Positions 28,312 through 38,526 of a stretch of DNA of 64,000 bases are shown piece by piece. This DNA comes from Pseudomonas sp. PDM16 (lineage in GTDB: Bacteria; Pseudomonadota; Gammaproteobacteria; Pseudomonadales; Pseudomonadaceae). Below the pieces are notes generated by a model. The model was not told the origin of the DNA, made no database searches, and was given only the letters and a program-made list of their open reading frames with translations. Made by a program: the position numbers and the translations under genes. Each line of letters opens with the position of its first letter. The stretch's first letter is position 1. Location: positions 186,001 through 250,000 of the forward strand of contig NZ_JACVAM010000004.1 of assembly GCF_014851865.1 (NCBI RefSeq). The letters are read 5' to 3'.

Positions 28312-29249
28312 GCGCGCTTGCCCGCCTGTTGCCCGGTAAGGTGTTCGCGCAGTTGGTCCACCAGATCCTGCGCGGTGCTCAGCGCCAGCAGCGGCACGCC
28401 GAGCTTCTGCGCCAGGCGCTGCCAACGTGCGCGGCGCTGTTCGGCCATGCCGCTGTAGGCCACGCGCAGGTCATCGCCACGGGTGTCCAGCTCCAGTTGC
28501 GCACCGCGCTCGATGAAGCGCAGCAGGCCGGCATTGGGCAGGTCGTGGTCGAGCGGGTCGGACACCGGCAGCAGCACCAGGTCGGTGTGTCGCGCCAGCA
28601 GGCTGAGCTGCTGCTCGGCGGAATCGTTCAGCGTACGCTCGTCGCAGATCACGATGACCAGGCTGCCGGGGCGCAGCACTTCGCGGGCGCGGCGCAGGGC
28701 CAGGCCGAAGCTGTCGCGTTCGCCGGTGGCGTCCGGGTGCAGGGCCTGGTTGGCACGGGTCAGGCGGTTGAGCAGTTGCAGCAGGCTCTGCTTGCTGCGT
28801 CGTGGCTTGATCTCGTGATGCTCGGCGTCGCCGAACACCAGGCCGCCGATGCGGTCGTTGTGCGCCAGCGCGGCCCAGCCGAACAGGCTGGCAGCCTGGG
28901 CGGCGAGCACCGACTTGAACTGCAGGGCCGAGCCGAAGAACAGCCGGCGGCTCTGCTCGACCATGATGAAGATCGGCCGCTCGCGCTCCTCGTGGAACAG
29001 CTTGGTGTGCGGCTCCTGGGTGCGGGCGGTGACGCGCCAGTCGATGGTGCGCACGTCGTCGCCGGCCTGGTACACACGTACCTGGTCGAAGTCGACGCCA
29101 CGCCCGCGCAGCTTGGAGTGGTGCAGGCCGATCAGCGGACTGCGCCGGGCGGGGGTGGAGAACAGCTGCACCTCGCGCACGCGGTGACGCATCTCGATCA
29201 GCTCGGCGAGGCTGACGCGAATGCCCGGTGGGGTCGGTTGCACGTGCAT
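28308..29249 (-). CDS. DUF58 domain protein of the moxR locus
   Basis: A 313-aa soluble protein. The DUF58 core is clear in HHSKLRGRGVDFDQVRVYQ and DDVRTIDWRVTARTQEPHTK (residues ~43-84), followed by a VWA-like fold with FIMVEQSRRLFFG where a MIDAS would be, and VIVICDERTL. DUF58 proteins nearly always accompany MoxR ATPases and may be their adaptor or substrate. It starts 22 bases after moxR and overlaps the next gene by four bases. Confidence 0.92.
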   Translation of the reverse strand: MHVQPTPPGIRVSLAELIEMRHRVREVQLFSTPARRSPLIGLHHSKLRGRGVDFDQVRVYQAGDDVRTIDWRVTARTQEPHTKLFHEERERPIFIMVEQSRRLFFGSALQFKSVLAAQAASLFGWAALAHNDRIGGLVFGDAEHHEIKPRRSKQSLLQLLNRLTRANQALHPDATGERDSFGLALRRAREVLRPGSLVIVICDERTLNDSAEQQLSLLARHTDLVLLPVSDPLDHDLPNAGLLRFIERGAQLELDTRGDDLRVAYSGMAEQRRARWQRLAQKLGVPLLALSTAQDLVDQLREHLTGQQAGKRA

Positions 29250-29271
29250 GGGGAGGGCTCGTGGGTGGCCG

Positions 29272-30231
<960 letters not shown>

Positions 30232-30364
30232 CGGGAATCTTCCTGGAAAGGGACTGACGGGTTGCCGAAATCACCCCAGCGGGGGGCTAACTCTACTGCA
30301 TTGGGATAGTGGCTTGCATGCTTCGGGGTGCGCACTGCCGACCAGTTCCCCATTGCCGCGGGGT

Positions 30365-31219
30365 TCAGGCCGGATGCTGCTCCTCGCAGGTGCTCGCTTC
30401 TGCCGGTTGATCCTGGCCGGGCAGGGCGCTGGTGCAGGTCAGCGTGCTGTTCGGAGGGCGTGGGCCAACCACGTCGGGCGCGCCGAACAGGCGCACGGCC
30501 AGGTAATAGGCAAAAGCTGCCGGCCAGAGCATGCCGGCCTCGTGCAGCATGCGGAAGAACAGCAGGTCGGCCTCGTGCTTGGCTACTGGTGCAGCGTTCA
30601 GGTACTGGTAGAGCGCGTCATGCACCAGGCTGGCCGGGTGGGCCAGGGGCCAGAATACGTCGGCCTCGCAGATCTGCTTGCCATGCAGGTGCAGCACCTT
30701 GTGCGGCTTCTCCCACCAGTCCGGCACGCCGATGATCGCCAGCCAGTAGAATGGCACCTTGGGCGTGCAGCCATCCCACGCATAGGTGGTGGCGCAACTG
30801 AAGTCGTAGGCGACCTCCTGGCGCTGCGGGTCCACGGTCGAGCGGCCGGGGTTGATGATCAGCAGGCCATCGTGGATCACCAGCCACTCGCCATAGAAGT
30901 AGCGCCCGGCGAACTCCGGGCAGTGGCGCAGGAACGGTTGGTCGATGTAGTTGAGCCAGGGCCCGCAGTGATCGCGGCTGGCGAAGCCCCACTTTTTCTC
31001 GGCGCTGGCCAGGGCCAGGGCGGCGCGGCGCAGGCGCTCGCGGCGGCCGATCCAGCGTGGTAGCAGTGCGCCGAGGTAGACCGGTACGCCGGCCCACAGC
31101 AACGGTTCGATCAGTGATGGCCGTAGCCAGGCAGCCAGACCGATCAGCGCCAGGCCGATGGCGCTGATCAGCAGGTTGCCGAAGTGAATGACCAAGTGAC
31201 GACGGATGGGGTACTGCAT
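30365..31219 (-). CDS. Conserved membrane protein of unknown function
   Basis: A 284-aa protein with two N-terminal hydrophobic stretches (residues ~10-30 and ~35-50) and a large soluble part with many aromatic residues (PEFAGRYFYGEWLVIHDGLL, YDFSCATTYAWDGCTP, FYWLAIIGVPDWWEK). The middle contains a DUF1353-like block (HPASLVHDALYQYL then ADLLFFRMLHEAG), suggesting a relative of phage-type DUF1353 proteins. I do not know its function. The start is chosen because AGGGAAGCC lies just before it. It lies 133 bases upstream of moxR on the same strand, but a link to that operon is not shown. Confidence 0.72.
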   Translation of the reverse strand: MQYPIRRHLVIHFGNLLISAIGLALIGLAAWLRPSLIEPLLWAGVPVYLGALLPRWIGRRERLRRAALALASAEKKWGFASRDHCGPWLNYIDQPFLRHCPEFAGRYFYGEWLVIHDGLLIINPGRSTVDPQRQEVAYDFSCATTYAWDGCTPKVPFYWLAIIGVPDWWEKPHKVLHLHGKQICEADVFWPLAHPASLVHDALYQYLNAAPVAKHEADLLFFRMLHEAGMLWPAAFAYYLAVRLFGAPDVVGPRPPNSTLTCTSALPGQDQPAEASTCEEQHPA

Positions 31220-31289
31220 GGCTTCCCTACCGAACTGCGAGGAGTTGAACCCTAGCACGCGTTTTTCCTGAGGCTGACAGCCTCAACCT

Positions 31290-32402
31290 CTACCCTGCTC
31301 TGATGGATCCACCCTCGTGTCGCGAATGCATGCTCCGAAGGGCGCGTTGAATCGGGACTTCGAAGAAGCGATGGCTAGCCAGGCTAAGAGGAATCAGCAG
31401 GGCCATGAAAAGCAGCAGCATCCAGGGGCTGTAGAAAAGCGTTCGCTCGTATCCGAGGTTGTCCGCCACCAGGACAAAGGCTAGCTGCAGTGGAAAATGC
31501 AGCAGGTACGACGAATAGCTCAAGTCGCCGACGGCCGCGAGAGGTTTGAGGAACCCGCGATACATGAACCCGATGGCCGCCAGCGTCGCTACCGTGAGCG
31601 GGAAGACAACCCCTATCAGAATCAGCCTTTCCGGCTCTGGGGCAACGCAGGCATACCCCCATGCCGCGATGGTCGACGCCAGCGATATCCCTAGAGATAT
31701 CCTTGCACCTAGGCTGGCGAACGATCTGGACAGCAACAGATAGGCCGAGCCACCACAAAAGAACGCGAAAAGCCCGACCCCCAGCTTGAAGAACTGCAGG
31801 TTCGAATGAAGTACTGCTCCGAGGCCGATCAGCAGCGGGATCAGTATCAGCTTGCCGCGACCGAAGAGGCAGAGCAGGAAGAAAACCCCGTACAGAAATA
31901 CCTCGACCGAGACGGACCAGATTGGTGCATTGAATGACCAGCCTTTCTCGAGTCCCCAGGCCGGAACCAGCAGGATGTTCAGAACGGCGTGATAGAGGTC
32001 GTTGGCCGGGTAGACGAAATAGCTGGCATGGTTGCGTGCATAAAGAAACTGAAGCATGGCGACCAGCGCAAAGGTCGCTATGTGGAGCGGGTAGAGTCGA
32101 CTGAAACGATCCACGAAGAAGCGGCGAGGAGAGAGCGAGACATCTGTAATCCTCCGGCTGAACAACCAGAAGAACACGAAGCCGGAAATGCCGAAGAACA
32201 GTTCGACTGCCAGTGATCCATGCGTGTAGAACACCGAGAAGAACTGGAAGAGCGGTTGGCGCTCCCTGTCGAAACTGTCTGGCGTGCTGCCCTTATAAAA
32301 GAAGTGTTGCCAGTGCCAGAGCACTACTGAGAGCGCTGCAAAGCCTCTTAAGGCATCGAGTGCATAAAGTCTGTCGGCGGGCGAGGTCGGTGCTTTGGGC
32401 AT
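31290..32402 (-). CDS. Acyltransferase family 3 membrane protein (OafA/YrhL type)
   Basis: A 370-aa multi-pass membrane protein with about ten hydrophobic helices. The family-3 signature is visible at the N-terminus: RLYALDALRGFAALSVVLWH with the catalytic His, and RRFFVDRFSRLYPLHIATF with the RxxR-P motif. Such enzymes O-acylate LPS, capsule or peptidoglycan sugars; the acceptor here is unknown and no polysaccharide genes adjoin. Its base composition looks less GC-rich than the flanking genes, with rarer codons, and I recall no such gene beside gdhB in PAO1. It may be a recent arrival. Confidence 0.9.
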   Translation of the reverse strand: MPKAPTSPADRLYALDALRGFAALSVVLWHWQHFFYKGSTPDSFDRERQPLFQFFSVFYTHGSLAVELFFGISGFVFFWLFSRRITDVSLSPRRFFVDRFSRLYPLHIATFALVAMLQFLYARNHASYFVYPANDLYHAVLNILLVPAWGLEKGWSFNAPIWSVSVEVFLYGVFFLLCLFGRGKLILIPLLIGLGAVLHSNLQFFKLGVGLFAFFCGGSAYLLLSRSFASLGARISLGISLASTIAAWGYACVAPEPERLILIGVVFPLTVATLAAIGFMYRGFLKPLAAVGDLSYSSYLLHFPLQLAFVLVADNLGYERTLFYSPWMLLLFMALLIPLSLASHRFFEVPIQRALRSMHSRHEGGSIRAG

Positions 32403-32677
32403 GGAAGCTCTGCACCGGTGGCCGGTGGCGTCTGGGCAAAGGCCGCATCTTAATGGCGGCGGATGATTCTCCCAAGCGTTCCTTACACCAAAGACTCGCA
32501 GCGAGCCGATGAACGAATATGTCGCCCCTCCGCAATCCAGCTGCCATGGGCTCTCGTTAAGCTCTGTGTGACCTTGTGGTCGCCGTACGCCTGCCGAGTT
32601 CCGTCTATCGCCTAGACTGCTTGGGAACCCGGCGCCGTGCGCCCAATCTCGAATAACAAGTCCAGTGGAGCATTACC

Positions 32678-35600
32678 ATGGCGTTCTTCACCGCGGCCAG
32701 CAAAGCCGACTTCCAGCACCAACTGCAAGCGGCCCTGGCGCAGCACGTCAGCGACAAGGCGCTGCCACAAGTGGCGCTGTTCGCCGAGCAGTTCTTCGGC
32801 ATCGTATCCCTCGATGAGCTGACCCAGCGCCGCCTCGGCGACCTGGCCGGCAGCACCTTGTCTTCCTGGCGTCTACTAGAACGCTTCGACGCCGCCAAAC
32901 CGGTGGTGCGCGTGTACAACCCGGATTACGAGAAGCATGGCTGGCAGTCCACCCACACCGCGGTGGAGGTGCTGCACGCCGACCTGCCATTTCTGGTCGA
33001 CTCGGTGCGCATGGAGCTGAACCGCCACGGCTACAGCATCCACACCCTGCAGAACAGCGTGTTCAGTGTGAAGCGCAAGAAGAGCGGCGAGCTGCAGGAA
33101 ATCCTCACCAAGGGCACCGGTGGCAAGGACGTACAGCGCGAGGCGCTGATGTACCTGGAGATCGACCGCTGCGCCAACGTCACCGAGCTGCGTGCGCTGG
33201 AGAAGGCGATCCAGGACGTGCTGGAGGAAGTGCGCATTGCCGTGGCGGACTTCGCCCCGATGAAGGCCAAGGCCGAGCAGCTACTGGCCTGGCTGGACAA
33301 GGCCAAGCTCAAGGTCGACGGCGCCGAGCTGGCGGAAGTGAAAACCTTCCTCGCCTGGCTGCTGGACAACCACTTCACCTTCCTCGGTTACGAGGAATTC
33401 ACCGTGGTCGAAGAGAAGGATGGTGGCCACCTGGTGTACGACGAGGCCTCCCTGCTGGGCCTGTCCAAGCGCCTTCGCCCGGGCCTGAGCAAGGAAGACG
33501 TGCACATCGAGAAAGAGGCCGTCGACTACCTGCGCCAGCCGGTGCTGCTGTCCTTCGCCAAGGCCGCCACGCCGAGCCGTGTGCACCGTCCGGCCTACCC
33601 GGACTTCGTGTCGATCCGTGAGCTGGATGCCAAGGGCAAGGTCATCAAGGAATGCCGTTTCATGGGCCTGTACACCTCGGCGGTGTATGCCCAGAGCGTC
33701 AGCAGCATCCCCTACATCCGCCGCAAGGTGGATGAGATTGCCGAACGTTCCGGCTTCGACCGCAAGGCGCACCTGGGCAAGGAGCTGGAACAGGTGCTGG
33801 AAGTGCTGCCGCGCGATGATCTGTTCCAGACCCCGGTGGACGAGCTGTTCAGCACGGCCATCTCCATCGTGCAGATCCAGGAGCGCAACAAGCTGCGCCT
33901 GTTCATCCGCCGTGATCCCTATGGCCGCTTTGCCTACTGCCTGGCCTACGTGCCGCGCGACGTGTACTCCACCGAGACGCGGCTGAAGATCCAGCAGATC
34001 CTCATGGATCGCCTGGGCGCCAGCGACTGCGAGTTCTGGACCTACTTCTCCGAGTCGGTGCTGGCGCGGGTGCAGTTCATCCTCAAGGTCGACCCGAAGA
34101 ACCGCGTGCAGATCGACCCGGCGCGCATCGAGAAGGAAGTCATCCAGGCCTGCCGTTCGTGGAAGGATGACTACGCCAGCCTGATCATCGAAAGTTTCGG
34201 CGAGGCCCAGGGCACCAACGTGCTGGCCGACTTCCCGAAAGGCTTCCCGGCCGGTTACACCGAGCGTTTCGCCCCGCATTCGGCGGTGGTGGACATGCAG
34301 CACCTGCTCAGCCTGTCCGAGAAGCGGCCGCTGGTGATGAGCTTCTACCAACCGCTGGCCCAGGGCGAGCAGGAGCTGCACTGCAAGCTGTACCACGCCG
34401 ACACGCCGCTGCCGCTGTCCGACGTGCTGCCGATCCTGGAGAACCTTGGCCTGCGCGTGCTTGGCGAGTTCCCCTACAAGCTGCGCCGCGCCGATGGCCG
34501 CGAGTACTGGATTCATGACTTCGCCTTCACCACCGCCGAAGGGGTGAATGTCGATATTCAGGAGCTCAACGAGACCCTGCAGGATGCCTTCGTGCAGATC
34601 GTCGAGGGCGCCGCCGAGAATGACGGCTTCAACCGCCTGGTACTGACCGCCTCCATGCCGTGGCGCGATGTGGCGCTGCTGCGCGCCTATGCCCGCTACC
34701 TGAAGCAGATCCGCTTGGGCTTCGACCTTGGCTACATCGCGGCCACCCTGGTCAACCACGCCGATATCGCCAAGGAGCTGGTGCGCCTGTTCAAGACCCG
34801 CTTCTACCTGGCGCGCAAGCTGTCGATGGAAGACCTGGACGACAAGCAGCAGAAGCTCGAGCAGGCCATCCTCGCCGCACTGGACAACGTCGCCGTGCTC
34901 AACGAGGACCGCATCCTGCGGCGCTACCTGGATCTGATCAAGGCCACCTTGCGCACCAATTTCTACCAACCGGGTGCCGACGGCCAGCCCAAGCACTACT
35001 TCAGCTTCAAGCTCAGCCCACGGCTGATTCCGGAGATTCCGCGGCCGGTGCCGAAATTCGAAATCTTCGTCTACTGCCCGCGCGTCGAGGGCGTGCACCT
35101 GCGCTTCGGCGACGTCGCACGTGGCGGCCTGCGCTGGTCCGACCGCGAGGAGGACTTCCGCACCGAGGTACTGGGCCTGGTCAAGGCACAGCAGGTGAAG
35201 AACGCGGTGATCGTGCCAATGGGCGCCAAGGGCGGGTTCATCCCGAGAAGGCTCCCTGTGGGCGGTAACCGTGACGAGGTGCTGGCCGAGGGCATTGCTT
35301 GCTACCGCATCTTCATCAGTGGCCTGCTCGACATCACCGATAACCTCAAGGATGGCGCCGTGGTGCCGCCGCAGAACGTGGTGCGTCACGACAACGACGA
35401 CCCGTATCTGGTGGTGGCGGCGGACAAGGGCACCGCGACCTTCTCCGACATCGCCAACGGCATCGCTATCGACTACGGCTTCTGGCTCAACGACGCCTTC
35501 GCCTCTGGCGGCTCGGCAGGCTACGACCACAAGGGCATGGGCATCACCGCCAAGGGCGGCTGGGTCTCGGTGCAGCGCCACTTCCGCGAGCGCGGCATCG

Positions 35601-37540
35601 ACGTGCAGAAGGACCCGATCACGGTGATCGGCATCGGCGACATGGCCGGTGACGTGTTCGGCAACGGCCTGCTGCTGTCGGACCAATTGCAGATGGTGGC
35701 GGCATTCAACCACCAGCACATCTTCATCGACCCCAACCCGGATGCGGCGAAGAGCTTCATCGAGCGCCAGCGCATGTTCGCCCTGCCGCGCTCGTCCTGG
35801 GCCGACTACGACGCCAAGCTGATTTCCGAAGGCGGCGGCATCTTCCTACGCAGCGCCAAGAGCATCGCCATCACCCCGCAGATGAAGGCGCGCTTCGACA
35901 TCGCCGCCGACAAGCTGGCGCCCACCGAACTGATCAACGCGCTGCTCAAGGCACCGGTCGACCTGTTGTGGAACGGCGGCATCGGCACCTACGTCAAGTC
36001 GAGCAAGGAAACCCATGCCGATGTGGGCGACAAGGCCAATGACGGCCTGCGCGTCAACGGCAATGAGCTGCGTGCCAAGGTGGTGGGCGAGGGCGGCAAC
36101 CTGGGCATGACCCAGCTCGGCCGCGTCGAGTACGGCCTCAACGGCGGCGCCAGCAACACCGACTTCATCGACAACGCCGGCGGCGTGGACTGCTCCGACC
36201 ATGAGGTGAACATCAAGATCCTGCTCGGCGAGATCGTCGGCGGCGGCGACATGACCGGCAAGCAGCGCAACAAGCTGCTGGCCGAGATGACCGACGCAGT
36301 CGGCGCGCTGGTGCTGGGCAACAACTACAAGCAGACCCAGGCCCTGTCCCTGGCCCAGCGCCGCGCTCGCGAGCGCCTGGCCGAGTACAAGCGCCTGATG
36401 GCGGCGCTGGAGTCTGCCGGCAAGCTGGACCGCGCGCTGGAGTTCCTGCCGTCCGACGACGAGCTCAACGAACGCGCGGCCAACGGCCGCGGCCTCACTC
36501 GGCCGGAGCTGTCGGTGCTGATCTCCTACAGCAAGATCGACCTCAAGGAAGCCCTGCTGAAATCCCTGGTGCCGGACGACGACTACCTGGCCCGCGAGAT
36601 GGAAACCGCGTTCCCGGCGCAGCTGACCAAGAAGTTCGGCGAGGCCATGCGCCGCCACCGCCTGAAGCGCGAGATCGTCAGCACGCAGATCGCCAACGAT
36701 CTGGTCAACCACATGGGTATCACCTTCGTGCAGCGCCTGAAGGAGTCCACCGGCATGAGCGCAGCCAATGTCGCCGGCGCCTATGTCATCGTGCGTGACG
36801 TGTTCCGCCTGCCGCACTGGTGGAAGCAGATCGAGGCGCTGGACTACAAGGTGCCGGCCGAGCTGCAGCTGCAGCTGATGGACGAGCTGATGCGCCTGGG
36901 GCGCCGCGCTACCCGCTGGTTCCTGCGCAGCCGTCGCGAGGATCTGGACGCCGCCCGCGATGTCGGCCACTTCGCCCCGCGCGTGGCCGAGCTGGCTGGG
37001 CGCCTGGACGAGTTGCTGGAAGGTCCGGCCCGCGAGCAGTGGCTGGCGCGCTACCAGAGCTTCGTCGAGGCGGGTGCGCCGGAAGAGCTGGCGCGCGTGG
37101 TCGCTGGCACCAGCCACCTGTACACCTTGCTGCCGATCATCGAGGCCGCCGATGTCACCGGACAGCCGGCCACGGATGTGGCGACTGCGTACTTCGCCAC
37201 AGGGGGCGCGCTGGAGCTGTCCTGGTACCTGCAGCAGATCACCGGCCTGCCGGTGGAGAACAACTGGCAGGCCCTGGCCCGCGAGGCGTTCCGCGACGAC
37301 CTGGACTGGCAGCAGCGGGCGATCACCATCGCCGTGCTGCAGATGGCCGAAGGGCCGAAGGATATCGAGGAGCGGGTCAGCTTCTGGCTGGAGCAGCACA
37401 GGACCCTGGTGCAGCGCTGGCTGGCGATGCTCGCCGAACTGCGCGCGGCCACCGGTACCGACTACGCCATGTACGCGGTGGCCAACCGGGAGCTGATGGA
37501 TCTGGCGCAAAGCGACAAGCAGGGGGTATGCATTCCCTGA
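32678..37540 (+). CDS. gdhB: NAD-specific glutamate dehydrogenase, large (180 kDa) type
   Basis: This 1620-aa enzyme deaminates glutamate to 2-oxoglutarate for catabolism. The N-terminal half (residues ~1-700) carries the regulatory ACT-like modules of the L-GDH180 class. The catalytic core (~800-1260) includes VARGGLRWSDREEDFRTE, the Lys-bearing QQVKNAVIVPMGAKGGF and the NAD domain with IGIGDMAGDVFGNG. The C-terminal ~350 residues are the family's helical extension. The start has GGAG seven bases upstream. It stands alone in the + direction, with a strong hairpin just after the stop. Long open frames on the opposite strand are GC-driven shadows. Confidence 0.98.
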   Translation: MAFFTAASKADFQHQLQAALAQHVSDKALPQVALFAEQFFGIVSLDELTQRRLGDLAGSTLSSWRLLERFDAAKPVVRVYNPDYEKHGWQSTHTAVEVLHADLPFLVDSVRMELNRHGYSIHTLQNSVFSVKRKKSGELQEILTKGTGGKDVQREALMYLEIDRCANVTELRALEKAIQDVLEEVRIAVADFAPMKAKAEQLLAWLDKAKLKVDGAELAEVKTFLAWLLDNHFTFLGYEEFTVVEEKDGGHLVYDEASLLGLSKRLRPGLSKEDVHIEKEAVDYLRQPVLLSFAKAATPSRVHRPAYPDFVSIRELDAKGKVIKECRFMGLYTSAVYAQSVSSIPYIRRKVDEIAERSGFDRKAHLGKELEQVLEVLPRDDLFQTPVDELFSTAISIVQIQERNKLRLFIRRDPYGRFAYCLAYVPRDVYSTETRLKIQQILMDRLGASDCEFWTYFSESVLARVQFILKVDPKNRVQIDPARIEKEVIQACRSWKDDYASLIIESFGEAQGTNVLADFPKGFPAGYTERFAPHSAVVDMQHLLSLSEKRPLVMSFYQPLAQGEQELHCKLYHADTPLPLSDVLPILENLGLRVLGEFPYKLRRADGREYWIHDFAFTTAEGVNVDIQELNETLQDAFVQIVEGAAENDGFNRLVLTASMPWRDVALLRAYARYLKQIRLGFDLGYIAATLVNHADIAKELVRLFKTRFYLARKLSMEDLDDKQQKLEQAILAALDNVAVLNEDRILRRYLDLIKATLRTNFYQPGADGQPKHYFSFKLSPRLIPEIPRPVPKFEIFVYCPRVEGVHLRFGDVARGGLRWSDREEDFRTEVLGLVKAQQVKNAVIVPMGAKGGFIPRRLPVGGNRDEVLAEGIACYRIFISGLLDITDNLKDGAVVPPQNVVRHDNDDPYLVVAADKGTATFSDIANGIAIDYGFWLNDAFASGGSAGYDHKGMGITAKGGWVSVQRHFRERGIDVQKDPITVIGIGDMAGDVFGNGLLLSDQLQMVAAFNHQHIFIDPNPDAAKSFIERQRMFALPRSSWADYDAKLISEGGGIFLRSAKSIAITPQMKARFDIAADKLAPTELINALLKAPVDLLWNGGIGTYVKSSKETHADVGDKANDGLRVNGNELRAKVVGEGGNLGMTQLGRVEYGLNGGASNTDFIDNAGGVDCSDHEVNIKILLGEIVGGGDMTGKQRNKLLAEMTDAVGALVLGNNYKQTQALSLAQRRARERLAEYKRLMAALESAGKLDRALEFLPSDDELNERAANGRGLTRPELSVLISYSKIDLKEALLKSLVPDDDYLAREMETAFPAQLTKKFGEAMRRHRLKREIVSTQIANDLVNHMGITFVQRLKESTGMSAANVAGAYVIVRDVFRLPHWWKQIEALDYKVPAELQLQLMDELMRLGRRATRWFLRSRREDLDAARDVGHFAPRVAELAGRLDELLEGPAREQWLARYQSFVEAGAPEELARVVAGTSHLYTLLPIIEAADVTGQPATDVATAYFATGGALELSWYLQQITGLPVENNWQALAREAFRDDLDWQQRAITIAVLQMAEGPKDIEERVSFWLEQHRTLVQRWLAMLAELRAATGTDYAMYAVANRELMDLAQSDKQGVCIP

Positions 37541-37549
37541 TGCGTGCGA

Positions 37550-37581
37550 GCCGCTCCTTTCCCTGGCGGGAAGGGAGCGGC
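37550..37581 (+). terminator. Hairpin after gdhB
   Basis: GCCGCTCCTTTCCC (37550-37563) pairs with GGGAAGGGAGCGGC (37568-37581), loop TGGC, with one G-T pair. It begins 10 bases after the gdhB stop. There is no T tract, so efficiency is uncertain. Confidence 0.6.
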
Positions 37582-37709
37582 CATTGCCGGCACTGGCCGG
37601 TCATCTTCGCCTCGGTTAGCCTGCTCCAAACAATTAAGTTCGCCAGACGAGAATGGCCCTGTGTTCCGGCACGAGCCTTGCCTTGGCAAGCGAACAACGA
37701 AGAGTAGTC

Positions 37710-38444
37710 ATGACCGACATTCTGATTCTGACCCACGTCGATTATTGTGCTCCGGGCCATCTTGCTACCGTTCTGGAAGAGCAGGGCCTCGACTTCACGG
37801 TGCTACGCACCGACCTCGATGAGCTGGACGGCTACGACCTGGATCGCCCCCGCGCGGTGGCGGTGATGGGTGGGCCGATGAGCGTCAACGACGACCTGCC
37901 CTGGATCGGGGCGGAGATCGCCGCGCTGCAGCATTTCATCCGTCGCGACATTCCCATCATTGGCCACTGCCTGGGCGGCCAGCTGATCGCCCGTGCGCTC
38001 GGTGCCGCGGTGCATCGCATGCCCTACACCGAGGTGGGTTGGCAGCCGTTGGTGCGGCGCGAAGCCGACAGCCCCTGGCTGGTGCATCTGCCGCGCGAGT
38101 TCCCGGTGTACCAGTGGCACAGCGACACCTTCGACCTGCCGACCGGTGCCGAGTGGTTGCTGTCCAGCCCCTGGTGCCCGAACCAGGGGTTCGCCTGGGG
38201 CGACAAAGTGCTGGCCCTGCAGGGGCATCCGGAGGTGACCGAGGAGCTGGTGCGAGGCTGGTTGCGCGACTGGTCGCACCTGTTGGACGAGACCCAGGCC
38301 AGCCAGCAGGGGCAGCGGCAGATGCTCACCGATTTGCCGGCGCGCATCGAGTCGCTGCACAAGGTGGCCGAGGGCTTCTACCGCCACTGGCTGCGTCTGG
38401 CCTTCGGCGAAAGAGAGGCTCGACATCCGCTTGGCGCCGGCTGA
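37710..38444 (+). CDS. Class I glutamine amidotransferase (GMP synthase-like)
   Basis: A 244-aa stand-alone GATase1 domain. The catalytic triad is complete: nucleophile Cys87 in GHCLGGQLIA, and His173 and Glu175 in LQGHPEVTEE. Such proteins resemble the glutaminase part of GMP synthase but have no synthetase domain, and their acceptor is unknown; some act on gamma-glutamyl compounds. Placement after gdhB suggests glutamate/glutamine metabolism, though this is weak. The ATG (MTDILILTHVDYC) is chosen over upstream in-frame codons because the domain starts there. Confidence 0.88.
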   Translation: MTDILILTHVDYCAPGHLATVLEEQGLDFTVLRTDLDELDGYDLDRPRAVAVMGGPMSVNDDLPWIGAEIAALQHFIRRDIPIIGHCLGGQLIARALGAAVHRMPYTEVGWQPLVRREADSPWLVHLPREFPVYQWHSDTFDLPTGAEWLLSSPWCPNQGFAWGDKVLALQGHPEVTEELVRGWLRDWSHLLDETQASQQGQRQMLTDLPARIESLHKVAEGFYRHWLRLAFGEREARHPLGAG

Positions 38445-38452
38445 CGCCACAA

Positions 38453-38485
38453 GAAAAAAAGCCCGATGCCGGCTGACATCGGGCT
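38453..38485 (-). terminator. Terminator of universal stress protein gene
   Basis: Stem AGCCCGATG / CATCGGGCT (38460-38485), 8-base loop. On the minus strand it is followed by a run of seven T residues. It lies about 40 bases beyond the stop of the usp gene. Confidence 0.88.
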
Positions 38486-38526
38486 CGGAGCTCTGGGTAG
38501 ACCAGGGCCCTGTTCGCTGCGATTCC

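Noticed and set aside
33281..35719. 812-codon open frame on the minus strand
   Set aside because: It mirrors gdhB. The translation is rich in His, Val, Gly and Gln with no recognisable domain, as expected for an antisense frame in a GC-rich gene.
35846..37510. 554-codon open frame on the minus strand
   Set aside because: Antisense shadow of the gdhB C-terminal part; no start site, domain or independent terminator supports it.
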